Notes under the pieces: model-generated | What the model was told of the DNA's origin: nothing | The model's input: only the letters and a program-made list of their open reading frames with translations | Database searches by the model: none | Source: Citrobacter sp. wls619 | Lineage (GTDB): Bacteria; Pseudomonadota; Gammaproteobacteria; Enterobacterales; Enterobacteriaceae | Assembly (NCBI RefSeq): GCF_005281345.1 | Contig: NZ_SZXJ01000027.1 | Span: 460,999 to 524,998, forward strand | DNA length: 64,000 bases | Reading direction: 5' to 3' | Position numbers and translations under genes: made by a program | Shown here: positions 53,188 to 61,988 of the stretch, in pieces | Layout: every line of letters begins with the position of its first letter | Position numbering within the stretch: the stretch's first letter is position 1

Positions 53188-54267
53188 TTAGAACTGGTAG
53201 TTCAGACCAACTGCCACGATGTTGTCAGTGCTAACACGGGCGTCAGAAGTGAATTTGTTGTCGTCCAGCAGGTTGATTTTGTAATCAACGAAGGTAGACA
53301 TGTTTTTGTTGAAGTAGTAGGTCGCACCCAGATCGATGTATTCAACCAGATCCTGGTCGCCGTAAACACCCAGATCTTTACCTTTGGATTTCAGGTAAGC
53401 GATGGACGGACGCAGACCGAAGTCGAACTGGTACTGAGCAACAACTTCAAAGTTCTGCGCTTTGTTAGCGATACCGTCAACTTTACCGAAGGTGGTCATG
53501 TTGCGGGTTTCAGAGTAGGTGGTTGCCAGGTAGATGTTGTTCGCATCATATTTCAGGCCAGCAGCCCATACTTCGGCGTTTTTACCGGAAGCGTAGAATT
53601 CGTTGTTGCCATTGCGCATCTGGTCATCAGTACGGTCAGATTTCGCATAGGTTGCACCGATGCCGAAGCCTTCGTATTCATAAGTAGAAGACAGACCGAA
53701 ACCGTCGCCGTTCGCTTCAACGTCGCTGTCGCGGTCGTTTTTGCCCTGATACTGAGCAGCAAAGTTCAGACCTTCAACCAGACCGAAGAAGTCAGTGTTA
53801 CGGTAAGTTGCAACGCCGGTAGCACGCTGAGTCATGAAGACGTCAGTCTGGGTCCAGGTATCACCGCCGAATTCTGGCAGGACGTCAGTCCATGCGCCGA
53901 TGTCGTAAGCTACGCCGTAGTTACGACCGTAGTCGAAAGAACCGTATTCAGCGAATTTCAGGCCAGCGAATGCCAGACGGGTTTTGTCTGCTTCGGAACC
54001 TTGATCTTCAGAACGGTTGCCTTTGAATTCATATTCCCACTGGCCGAAACCAACCAGTTGGTCGTTGATCTGAGTTTCGCCTTTGAAGCCCAGACGCGCG
54101 TAAGTTTTGTCACCATCGCTGCTGGTATCGTCAGAGAAGTAATGCTGAGCGTGAACTTTACCGTACAGATCCAGTTTGTTACCGTCTTTGTTATAAATCT
54201 CAGCTGCGTTTACCGCACCTGCTGCCAACAGGGTAGTCACTGCCACTGCAACTAATTTAAGTTTCAT
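53188..54267 (-). CDS. ompD: OmpD/NmpC-type trimeric porin
   Basis: 359 residues, a 16-strand general porin. Signal peptide [21 protein letters not shown], then [26 protein letters not shown]. The C-terminal Phe (VGLNYQF) needed for BAM recognition is present, as are the constriction loop 3 stretch [25 protein letters not shown] and the acidic/basic cluster RNYGVAYD. The sequence is nearest to Salmonella OmpD, which sits in the same place beside yddG and smvA. Salmonella ompD mRNA is controlled by several Hfq sRNAs. Ribosome site AAGGAT. Confidence 0.9.
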   Translation of the reverse strand: MKLKLVAVAVTTLLAAGAVNAAEIYNKDGNKLDLYGKVHAQHYFSDDTSSDGDKTYARLGFKGETQINDQLVGFGQWEYEFKGNRSEDQGSEADKTRLAFAGLKFAEYGSFDYGRNYGVAYDIGAWTDVLPEFGGDTWTQTDVFMTQRATGVATYRNTDFFGLVEGLNFAAQYQGKNDRDSDVEANGDGFGLSSTYEYEGFGIGATYAKSDRTDDQMRNGNNEFYASGKNAEVWAAGLKYDANNIYLATTYSETRNMTTFGKVDGIANKAQNFEVVAQYQFDFGLRPSIAYLKSKGKDLGVYGDQDLVEYIDLGATYYFNKNMSTFVDYKINLLDDNKFTSDARVSTDNIVAVGLNYQF

Positions 54268-54686
54268 TCTAAATAATCCTTATAATTTTTTCTTGGTGTG
54301 TTTCCTAAACCATTGCTAAACGAGGCCGTTCATCAATGACGAACTATTTTTAAATGACGATGTGGTATTAGTTCAATAATAAGTTTCATAATATTGCGGA
54401 ATATTTGAATTTGTGTGATCCAGATCTACATAATACAGCTGATTATATTAATATTAATATGTGATCTTTTGTTGGGATATATTTTCGATGGGGACTATTG
54501 TAGTGATTATGGTTTACTAATCGTTAGTAACCTATGTAAAATATATACAACCGGAGGGTTATAGGTAAACATAAAATATTTCCGGGTGTTGATTAATTAC
54601 CAGTTATTTAACATTTAATTAAACAAATAAAAACATAAAACGCAAGCGGAATGTACAATTATTATCCGTTAACTGACCAGAGTGTA
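54268..54686. other. AT-rich ompD upstream region
   Basis: No gene is supported in these 419 bp. It carries the ompD promoter and leader. A TGTGATCCAGATCTACA stretch (54414-54430) has one good CRP half-site. A TATTAT box on the minus strand (54388-54393) lies so that CRP would be centred near -41. I cannot tell which -10 box is used, and Salmonella's leader is shorter than this would give. Confidence 0.45.
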
Positions 54687-54718
54687 GCCGGGTTTTGTCT
54701 CTATGCCAGAAACCCGGC
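54687..54718 (-). terminator. yddG terminator
   Basis: GCCGGGTTT and AAACCCGGC arms around a 14-nt loop, just after the yddG stop on the minus strand. No strong T-run follows. Confidence 0.6.
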
Positions 54719-54725
54719 CTGATTT

Positions 54726-55607
54726 CTATGCCCGACGTGTTGCCAGCCAGCACAGTAGCGAGCCAGCACAGACCATCACTGCGCCTTGCCAGAACGAGAA
54801 CGACAGCGGGGCGCTGAGCAGTACGGCAGCCAGTGCAGAGGAAAGCACGGGAGTGAAATAAGAGCCTACCGCCATGACAGTGACATTACCGTGTAAAATT
54901 CCGATATTCCATGCTGCGTAGGCAAATCCTAGCGTTAATGCAGCCGTGAACATCTTAATGGTCACCGGCGTGCTAAAAACCATTTCTGGTTGTGGCGTCA
55001 TAAAATAGTAGACCCATAAACTTGCCGCCGTCAGTAAAACAAAAACGGTGATACCGTTAAACCCTTTCGCAAATTTATTAGTGACTGTGCAATATGTTGC
55101 CCAGATAAAAGCACCCAAAAATGCGAGAAAATAACTCAGCGGACTACTGGCAATGTTGCTGATAATTTCTCCTGGATTTAGACCGTTCTCGCCACCTAAA
55201 ACCCAGCAGACTCCGGTCAATGCGAGAATTAATCCAGGAATTATCATCCAGTTTGTTTTTTGACCATTAAATAATATAGCAAACAAAATCGTCAGACTTG
55301 GCCAGAGATAATTGACCATTCCTACTTCTATTGCCTGGTGGCGGGTAGCGGCATAACCTAGTGCCAGAGCCAGGCACATTTCATAGCTGACAAAAAGCAC
55401 GCTACCCGCGATTAAATAGCGAGGCGGAATTTTTTTGATATTCGGAAATCCGACGGTAAATATCAGTAGAATACCGCTTAATGAGAAAATCAACGCTGCG
55501 CCGCCCGCCGGCCCCAGTCCTTCACTCACTCCACGCATCAACCCCACCATCGTGCTCCACAGCACGATGGCAATGAGTCCGATTAACGTTGCTTTTTGTT
55601 TTGTCAT
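54726..55607 (-). CDS. yddG: Aromatic amino acid exporter YddG
   Basis: 293 residues, EamA/DMT family with ten helices, the same length as E. coli YddG, which exports Phe, Tyr and Trp (and, in Salmonella, methyl viologen). N-terminus MTKQKATLIGLIAIVLWSTMVGLMRGVSEGLGPAGGAALIFSLSG; second EamA repeat from about 150 (LSYFLAFLGAFIWATYCTVTNKF). It is divergent from fdnG with 286 bp between. Confidence 0.93.
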   Translation of the reverse strand: MTKQKATLIGLIAIVLWSTMVGLMRGVSEGLGPAGGAALIFSLSGILLIFTVGFPNIKKIPPRYLIAGSVLFVSYEMCLALALGYAATRHQAIEVGMVNYLWPSLTILFAILFNGQKTNWMIIPGLILALTGVCWVLGGENGLNPGEIISNIASSPLSYFLAFLGAFIWATYCTVTNKFAKGFNGITVFVLLTAASLWVYYFMTPQPEMVFSTPVTIKMFTAALTLGFAYAAWNIGILHGNVTVMAVGSYFTPVLSSALAAVLLSAPLSFSFWQGAVMVCAGSLLCWLATRRA

Positions 55608-55696
55608 GCTGTTTGTCTGTCCGTCGTCCTGGCAAAAATGAAGCTGAAATTTATAGCACTTTTACGTCAGCGCGGGCTAACTAATTAGCTTTTAGC

Positions 55697-55773
55697 TAAC
55701 TCCTTGTGGGTACAAAGGTTACACAAACTGCACTATTTAGTAGCGGAACCGTTTCGTTATTGATTTGACGCAA
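55697..55773 (+). promoter_or_regulatory. NarL and FNR sites of fdnG promoter
   Basis: An FNR-like site TTGATTTGACGCAA (55760-55773) has one perfect half. A NarL-type 7-2-7 pair (55697-55712, right heptamer TACCCAC on the minus strand, left one degenerate) lies about 62 bp upstream. If FNR sits at -41, NarL lies near -104, which matches the known E. coli fdnG layout. Confidence 0.55.
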
Positions 55774-55893
55774 AAAAAATATGGATATAGCTGTTAGTTT
55801 CGTCGCGAAGTTGTACATGTCATCTTTCAGACTGCCGCGCTGGCGCAACGAGAAAGATGTCTTGTACGAACCCCTGTAAAAAAGAGGAAAGCA

Positions 55894-58885
55894 ATGGACG
55901 TCAGCCGCAGACAATTCTTTAAAATCTGCGCGGGCGGTATGGCGGGGACAACAGTGGCCGCACTGGGTTTTGCACCCAAAATGGCACTGGCTCAGGCGCG
56001 AAACTACAAACTGTTACGCGCAAAAGAGATCCGAAACACCTGCACATACTGTTCCGTAGGTTGCGGGCTATTAATGTATAGCCTGGGTGATGGAGCAAAA
56101 AACGCCAAAGAGTCGATTTATCATATCGAAGGGGATCCGGATCATCCGGTGAGCCGTGGGGCACTTTGTCCTAAGGGCGCAGGATTACTGGATTACGTGC
56201 ACAGTGAAAACCGTTTACGCTACCCGGAATATCGCGCTCCTGGCTCTGACAAATGGCAACGCATCAGTTGGGATGAAGCTTTCTCCCGCATCGCGAAACT
56301 GATGAAAGCAGACCGTGACGCCAACTTTATTGAGAAGAATGAGCAGGGCGTCACGGTAAACCGCTGGCTTTCAACCGGGATGCTGTGTGCATCTGCGGCG
56401 AGTAATGAAACCGGCATGCTGACGCAAAAATTCGTGCGCTCACTCGGCATGCTGGCGGTAGACAACCAGGCACGCGTCTGACACGGACCATGATATCAAA
56501 AACGCTAACGTCGTGATGGTGATGGGCGGTAACGCCGCTGAAGCACATCCAGTCGGATTCCGCTGGGCGATGGAAGCTAAAAACAACAATGATGCTACGC
56601 TGATTGTTGTCGATCCCCGTTTTACACGTACAGCGTCGGTCGCGGATATCTATGCGCCGATTCGCTCCGGCACGGACATTACGTTCCTTTCCGGCGTATT
56701 GCTGTATCTGATTGAAAATAACAAAATTAACGCTGAATACGTTAAGCACTACACCAACGCCAGCCTGCTGGTGCGGGATGATTTTGCTTTTGAAGACGGT
56801 CTGTTCAGCGGTTACGACGCCAAAAAACGTCAATACGATAAGTCGTCCTGGAACTACCAGTTCGATGAAAATGGCTACGCAAAACGCGATGAAACCTTAA
56901 GCCATCCCCGCTGCGTGTGGAACCTGCTCAAACAGCACGTTTCCCGTTATACGCCGGATGTGGTGGAAAACATCTGCGGTACGCCGAAAGCCGACTTCCT
57001 GAAAGTGTGTGAAGTGCTGGCCTCCACCAGCGCGGCCGACCGTACCACCACCTTCCTGTACGCGCTGGGCTGGACGCAGCATACCGTTGGGGCGCAGAAC
57101 ATCCGCACCATGGCGATGATCCAGTTGCTGCTCGGTAACATGGGGATGGCCGGTGGCGGCGTAAACGCATTACGCGGTCACTCCAACATTCAGGGCTTAA
57201 CCGACTTGGGTCTGTTATCGACCAGTCTGCCCGGTTATCTGACGCTGCCGTCAGAAAAGCAGACTGATCTGCAAACCTATCTGGCCGCCAATACCCCCAA
57301 AGCGACGCTGGCCTCCCAGGTTAACTACTGGGGCAACTATCCGAAGTTCTTCGTCAGTTTGATGAAATCTTTCTACGGCGATGCGGCACAGAAAGAAAAC
57401 GACTGGGGCTTTGAATGGCTGCCGAAGTGGGATCAGTCCTACGACGTCATCAAATATTTCAACATGATGGATAGCGGGAAAGTCACCGGCTACATCTGTC
57501 AGGGCTTTAACCCGGTTGCGTCCTTCCCGGACAAAAACAAAGTGGTACAGAGCCTCAGCAAACTGAAGTATCTGGTGGTTATCGATCCGCTGGTCACAGA
57601 AACGTCCACATTCTGGCAAAACCACGGCGAATCCAACGATGTCGATCCGGCGTCGATTCAGACTGAAGTTTTCCGTCTGCCATCCACCTGCTTTGCAGAA
57701 GAAGACGGCTCGATTGCTAACTCTGGCCGTTGGCTGCAGTGGCACTGGAAAGGTCAGGATGCACCAGGTGAAGCGCGTAATGACGGCGAAATTCTGGCCG
57801 GTATTTACCATCGTCTGCGCGAAATGTATCGCACCGAAGGCGGTAAAGCAGTAGAGCCTGTGCTGAAAATGAGCTGGAACTATAAGCTACCGGACGAACC
57901 GCATTCCGAGGAAGTGGCCAAAGAGAACAACGGCTATGCGCTGGAAGATCTCTATGATGCCAATGGCGTGCTGGTGGCGAAAAAAGGTCAGTTGCTCAAC
58001 AGCTTTGCGCTCCTGCGTGATGACGGTACAACGTCATCCTCCTGCTGGATTTATACCGGTAGCTGGACCGAGCAGGGCAACCAGATGGCCAACCGCGATA
58101 ACGCCGACCCATCAGGTCTTGGTAATACGCTGGGTTGGGCATGGGCATGGCCACTGAACCGCCGTGTACTGTACAACCGCGCGTCGGCAGATCCACAGGG
58201 TAAACCGTGGGATCCGAAACGAATGTTGATCCAGTGGAACGGGACTAAGTGGACCGGTAACGATATCCCTGACTTCAACAACGCTGCGCCGGGCAGTGGC
58301 ACCAATCCGTTTATCATGCAGCCGGAAGGGCTGGGGCGTCTGTTTGCCATCGATAAGCTGGCGGAAGGGCCGTTCCCGGAACACTACGAGCCGATGGAAA
58401 CGCCGCTGGGTACTAACCCGCTGCACCCGAACGTGATCTCCAACCCGGCAGCGCGTCTGTACGAGGCGGATGCATTGCGCATGGGGACGAAGCAGGACTT
58501 CCCATACGTCGGGACCACCTATCGTCTGACCGAACATTTCCACACCTGGACCAAACATGCATTGTTGAATGCGATTGCCCAGCCAGAGCAGTTTGTGGAA
58601 ATCAGCGAAACGCTGGCGTCAGCAAAAGGTATCGGCAACGGCGACTACGTGAAAGTCAGCAGCAAACGCGGATTTATTCGTGCGGTTGCGGTGGTCACCC
58701 GTCGTCTGCAAACCCTGAACGTCAACGGTCAGAAGGTCGAAACCGTAGGGATCCCGATCCACTGGGGCTTTGAAGGAGTCGCGCGTAAAGGCTTTATCGC
58801 CAACACCCTGACGCCGAACGTCGGTGATGCAAACTCGCAAACGCCGGAATACAAAGCGTTTTTAGTTAACATCGAGAAGGCGTAA
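55894..58885 (+). pseudogene. fdnG: Formate dehydrogenase N alpha FdnG, broken by 56-bp deletion
   Basis: Catalytic selenoprotein subunit of formate dehydrogenase N, periplasmic, Mo-bis-MGD. Start MDVSRRQFFKICAGGMAGTT has the twin-arginine signal (SRRQFFK), and CTYCSVGCGLLMY is the [4Fe-4S] motif. The UGA selenocysteine codon is at residue 196 (56479-56481), as in E. coli. After it only H-G-P remain, then an in-frame TGA at 56491-56493. The FdnG sequence resumes at DIKNANVV (56492) in the +1 frame and is intact to the end. Against E. coli FdnG, 56 bp coding for TVASLAPTFGRG... to ...NHWV are missing, which includes the SECIS hairpin. 196+22+797 residues gives 1015, the full FdnG length. Translation would stop at 195 residues. 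A sequencing loss at a strong hairpin is the alternative. Confidence 0.85.
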
Positions 58886-58897
58886 GGGGGCGAATAT

Positions 58898-59782
58898 ATG
58901 TCTATGGAAACGCAGGACATCATCAAAAGGTCCGCAACAAACTCCATCACGCCGCCACCTCAGGCCCGTGATTACAAAGCCGAAGTCGCGAAACTGATCG
59001 ACGTTTCCACCTGTATAGGCTGTAAAGCCTGTCAGGTGGCCTGCTCAGAGTGGAACGATATCCGCGATGAAGTGGGTCATTGCGTCGGGGTGTATGACAA
59101 CCCGGCCGATCTCAGCGCCAAGTCCTGGACGGTCATGCGGTTTACCGAAACCGAACAGAACGGCAAGCTGGAATGGCTGATTCGTAAAGACGGCTGTATG
59201 CACTGTGAAGATCCGGGCTGCCTGAAGGCATGCCCGTCTGCCGGGGCCATCATCCAGTACGCGAACGGGATTGTTGATTTCCAGTCAGAGCATTGCATTG
59301 GTTGCGGGTACTGTATTGCCGGGTGTCCATTTAATATTCCGCGCCTCAATAAAGAGGATAACCGCGTGTATAAATGTACGCTGTGTGTGGATCGCGTCAG
59401 CGTTGGGCAAGAACCTGCCTGCGTGAAGACCTGTCCGACCGGGGCGATACATTTCGGCACTAAACAAGAGATGCTGGAAATGGGCGAACAGCGTGTGGCG
59501 AAACTAAAAGCACGCGGTTTCGAACATGCCGGACTCTACAACCCAGAGGGGGTGGGGGGGACGCACGTCATGTACGTTCTGCATCATGCCAACCAGCCGG
59601 AGCTGTACCACGGTTTACCGAAAGATCCGCAGATAGATACCTCTATCAACCTGTGGAAAGGGGCACTGAAACCGTTGGCCGCCGCCGGATTTATCGCCAC
59701 CTTCGCCGGACTGATTTACCACTACATTGGCATCGGCCCGAATAAGGAAGTGGACGACGACGAGGAGGATCATCATGAGTAA
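58898..59782 (+). CDS. fdnH: Formate dehydrogenase N beta subunit FdnH
   Basis: 294 residues, equal to E. coli FdnH. Iron-sulfur subunit on the periplasmic side with four [4Fe-4S] clusters: [31 protein letters not shown] (MHCEDPGC), [16 protein letters not shown], and [27 protein letters not shown]-terminal membrane helix (about 257-280, [22 protein letters not shown]) anchors it and contacts FdnI. It begins 12 bp after the fdnG frame and overlaps fdnI. It is intact although fdnG is not. Confidence 0.95.
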   Translation: MSMETQDIIKRSATNSITPPPQARDYKAEVAKLIDVSTCIGCKACQVACSEWNDIRDEVGHCVGVYDNPADLSAKSWTVMRFTETEQNGKLEWLIRKDGCMHCEDPGCLKACPSAGAIIQYANGIVDFQSEHCIGCGYCIAGCPFNIPRLNKEDNRVYKCTLCVDRVSVGQEPACVKTCPTGAIHFGTKQEMLEMGEQRVAKLKARGFEHAGLYNPEGVGGTHVMYVLHHANQPELYHGLPKDPQIDTSINLWKGALKPLAAAGFIATFAGLIYHYIGIGPNKEVDDDEEDHHE

Positions 59783-60431
59783 GTCGAAAATGATTGTGCG
59801 CACGAAATTTATCGATCGCGCCTGTCACTGGACGGTGGTGATCTGCTTCTTCCTGGTGGCGCTGTCGGGGATTTCGTTTTTCTTCCCGACTCTGCAATGG
59901 CTGACGCAAACTTTCGGTACGCCGCAGATGGGACGCATTTTGCACCCGTTCTTCGGCATACTGATCTTCGTGGCGCTGATGTTCATGTTTGTACGCTTTG
60001 TTCACCACAACATCCCGGATAAAAAAGATATCCCGTGGCTGAAAAACATTGTGGAAGTGCTGAAAGGCAATGAACATAAAGTGGCGGATGTGGGCAAGTA
60101 CAACGCCGGGCAGAAAATGATGTTCTGGTCGATCATGAGCATGATTTTTGTGCTGCTGGTCACGGGCGTTATTATCTGGCGTCCATACTTTGCGCAGTAT
60201 TTCCCGATGCAGGTAGTGCGTTACAGCCTGCTGATCCACGCTGCGGCGGGCATTATTCTGATGCACGCTATCCTCATCCATATGTATATGGCATTTTGGG
60301 TGAAAGGATCAATTAAAGGCATGGTTGAAGGGAAAGTGAGCCGTCGCTGGGCGAAGAAACACCACCCACGCTGGTATCGCGATGTTGGGAAGCTGGAAGC
60401 AAAGAAAGAGAGTGAAGAAGGGGTTAAGTAA
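59775..60431 (+). CDS. fdnI: Formate dehydrogenase N gamma subunit FdnI
   Basis: 218 residues from the ATG at 59775; E. coli has 217. Cytochrome b556 with four membrane helices and two hemes b; passes electrons to menaquinone. Helix 1 [21 protein letters not shown] carries a heme His, and helix 4 region [27 protein letters not shown] has the other. The start overlaps fdnH by 8 bp. A strong terminator follows. Confidence 0.95.
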   Translation: MSKSKMIVRTKFIDRACHWTVVICFFLVALSGISFFFPTLQWLTQTFGTPQMGRILHPFFGILIFVALMFMFVRFVHHNIPDKKDIPWLKNIVEVLKGNEHKVADVGKYNAGQKMMFWSIMSMIFVLLVTGVIIWRPYFAQYFPMQVVRYSLLIHAAAGIILMHAILIHMYMAFWVKGSIKGMVEGKVSRRWAKKHHPRWYRDVGKLEAKKESEEGVK

Positions 60432-60451
60432 ACCTGACGCTTTCTGACAAC

Positions 60452-60482
60452 AATGGCGCTGCGGATGTAGCGCCATTTTTTT
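60452..60482 (+). terminator. fdnGHI terminator
   Basis: AATGGCGCT and AGCGCCATT arms around an 8-nt loop followed by TTTTTTT. Confidence 0.92.
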
Positions 60483-60559
60483 GCCAAAAAAACGTCATGT
60501 TTCTGTCATCTGGCATACGTAAGGTGTTGTCTTTCCAATAAGAGAAGAGTTAAAAGACA

Positions 60560-61162
60560 ATGCATCTGGTGAAAAAATTACTCGCAGTCAGCGTATTTCT
60601 CTGTGCGTCCGCACAGGCGCAGAATATCCTCGAATTTCCGCAGCCGGAGAATAACCCGGAAGAGTTTTATGCCGTGACCGAAATCCCGGCAGGCGGGATC
60701 ATCAAATATGAAACCGATGCGAAAACCGGTTTTATCGTGGCCGATCGCTTCCAGTCGATGCCGGTTGCCTATCCCGCCAACTACGGTTCATTGACCCAGT
60801 CTTTAGCCGGTGACGGCGACCCGTTGGATGTCATCTTTTATACCCGCGCGCCGCTGGCTCCGGGAACGTTGATTAAGCTGCGCGCGATTGGCGTGCTGAA
60901 GATGATCGATGGCGGAGAAAAGGACGATAAAATTGTCGCCGTGCCGGCCAGCAAAATTGACCCCACCTATGACGACATCAAAGAGCTGAGCGATTTGCCA
61001 AAGATCGAAGTGCAACGACTGGAGTCATTTTTCCGCGTATACAAAGCGTTGCCGGAAGGGCGTAAGAAAGTAGAGTTAAATGGCTTTAACGATGCGGCCA
61101 CCGCGAAACAAGAGATCAAGCAGGCATGGGATGCCTGGAAGGCGAAATCACCGCAGAAATAA
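60560..61162 (+). CDS. Exported family I inorganic pyrophosphatase
   Basis: 200 residues. A signal peptide of about 20 residues (MHLVKKLLAVSVFLCASAQA) is followed by a family I pyrophosphatase: IIKYETDAKTGFIVADRF, YPANYGSLTQSL, the signature DGDPLD at 85-90, DGGEKDDKIVAVP and the C-terminal FFRVYKALPEGRKKV. All active-site Asp, Lys, Arg and Tyr residues in these blocks seem kept. A periplasmic place is unusual, because the housekeeping enzyme Ppa is cytoplasmic. It might release phosphate from PPi outside. It has its own promoter region and is followed by a REP. Confidence 0.85.
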   Translation: MHLVKKLLAVSVFLCASAQAQNILEFPQPENNPEEFYAVTEIPAGGIIKYETDAKTGFIVADRFQSMPVAYPANYGSLTQSLAGDGDPLDVIFYTRAPLAPGTLIKLRAIGVLKMIDGGEKDDKIVAVPASKIDPTYDDIKELSDLPKIEVQRLESFFRVYKALPEGRKKVELNGFNDAATAKQEIKQAWDAWKAKSPQK

Positions 61163-61169
61163 TAAAAGT

Positions 61170-61194
61170 GCCGGATGGCGTTAGCGTATCCGGC
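61170..61194. repeat. REP palindrome after pyrophosphatase gene
   Basis: GCCGGATGGCGTTAGC...ATCCGGC hairpin, between convergent pyrophosphatase and higA genes. Confidence 0.8.
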
Positions 61195-61205
61195 ATTCAT
61201 TTTTA

Positions 61206-61493
61206 TCACTGTGCTGCCAGCTTACGCAGGCGTGAAGTATCCACATTTTTTTTGGCCTCTGCCAGGCTCCAGGCATTTTGCAGGTTTAACCACATTTCGG
61301 GGGAACTGCCAATCACCACGGAGAGTTTAATCGCCATCTCCGGCGTTAGGGCCGCTTTCCCGGTTAATAGCCGACTTGCCGTTGAAGGTGCAATCGCCAT
61401 CGCTCTGGCAAACTCGCGCAGGCTGACAGTGAGTTCGTCCAGCGCTTCCTGAATGATATCCCCAGGACGGGGATGATTTGCCATCTTCATCAA
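61206..61493 (-). CDS. higA: HigA antitoxin
   Basis: 95 residues, HigA/VapI-type antitoxin. XRE HTH in the middle ([52 protein letters not shown]). Starts [24 protein letters not shown], the usual HigA opening. It overlaps the toxin gene stop by 4 bp. It should bind HigB and repress the promoter at two palindromes upstream of higB. Confidence 0.88.
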   Translation of the reverse strand: MMKMANHPRPGDIIQEALDELTVSLREFARAMAIAPSTASRLLTGKAALTPEMAIKLSVVIGSSPEMWLNLQNAWSLAEAKKNVDTSRLRKLAAQ

Positions 61494-61777
61494 TGATAGT
61501 CCTCGTAGTCCAGTATGTACGCGTCGCCATTGACGAATTCAAACGTAATACGCCAGTTACCTGAAACAGAAATTGCCCATCTGCCGTCACGCTCGCCCGC
61601 CAGAGGATGTAGCTGATAACCGGGCATATTGATATCTGTAACCTTGCTTGCCGCATCAATAACGGCAAGTCTGTGACGTAATCGTCGGACATGTTTCACC
61701 ATAACGCCTGATGTTCGTCCATGAAGAAACAAATCGCGCAATCCCTTGTGCCTGAAGTTCATGATCATCCGTATCAT
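61490..61777 (-). CDS. higB: HigB/RelE-family toxin
   Basis: 95 residues. Ribosome-dependent mRNA interferase of the HigB group: [88 protein letters not shown]. The [11 protein letters not shown] motif is typical. Toxin-first order, with the antitoxin after it, is the HigBA order. The start at 61777 has AAGGA 6 nt before; a later ATG at 61762 gives the more usual short N-terminus. Confidence 0.88.
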   Translation of the reverse strand: MIRMIMNFRHKGLRDLFLHGRTSGVMVKHVRRLRHRLAVIDAASKVTDINMPGYQLHPLAGERDGRWAISVSGNWRITFEFVNGDAYILDYEDYH

Positions 61778-61781
61778 CCTT

Positions 61782-61827
61782 GTTCCTTCAAGAGGAACAC
61801 TACCATTAATGTTCCTTTAAGCGCAAC
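61782..61827. promoter_or_regulatory. Two HigA operator palindromes
   Basis: GTTCCTTCAAGAGGAAC (61782-61798, perfect arms) and GTTCCTTTAAGCGCAAC (61811-61827, partial) are 29 bp apart, upstream of higB. They probably are HigA sites. Confidence 0.6.
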
Positions 61828-61916
61828 ACCAGGATTGCGATATTTAAAATTGTGCGGTGAATGCACAAAAAGGAAAAGGGAGAAGGGGCAAATCTGGAAA
61901 GCGCCACGCAAGAATC

Positions 61917-61980
61917 GCCGGATGGCAGGCCTACACGCGCATTTTGCTGATGTAGGCCGGACGGGCCTGCGCCATCCGGC
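61917..61980. repeat. BIME: two REP palindromes
   Basis: Two inverted REP units (GCCGGATGGCAGGC... and ...GCCTGCGCCATCCGGC) directly after the ABC-F gene and before higBA promoter region. Confidence 0.9.
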
Positions 61981-61988
61981 AATAGAGA

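Noticed and set aside
53155..54255. 366-codon plus-strand frame antisense to ompD
   Set aside because: It mirrors the porin gene, whose signal peptide, beta strands and terminal Phe are all clear. The antisense frame has Val/Phe-rich, low-complexity sequence typical of shadow frames.
54414..54430. CRP site for ompD
   Set aside because: Only one half-site is good; the promoter boxes cannot be fixed. Kept as a remark in the intergenic entry only.
56491..56493. A second in-frame UGA as a further selenocysteine
   Set aside because: E. coli FdnG has one Sec, and the sequence after this UGA matches FdnG only in another frame, so it is the result of the deletion.
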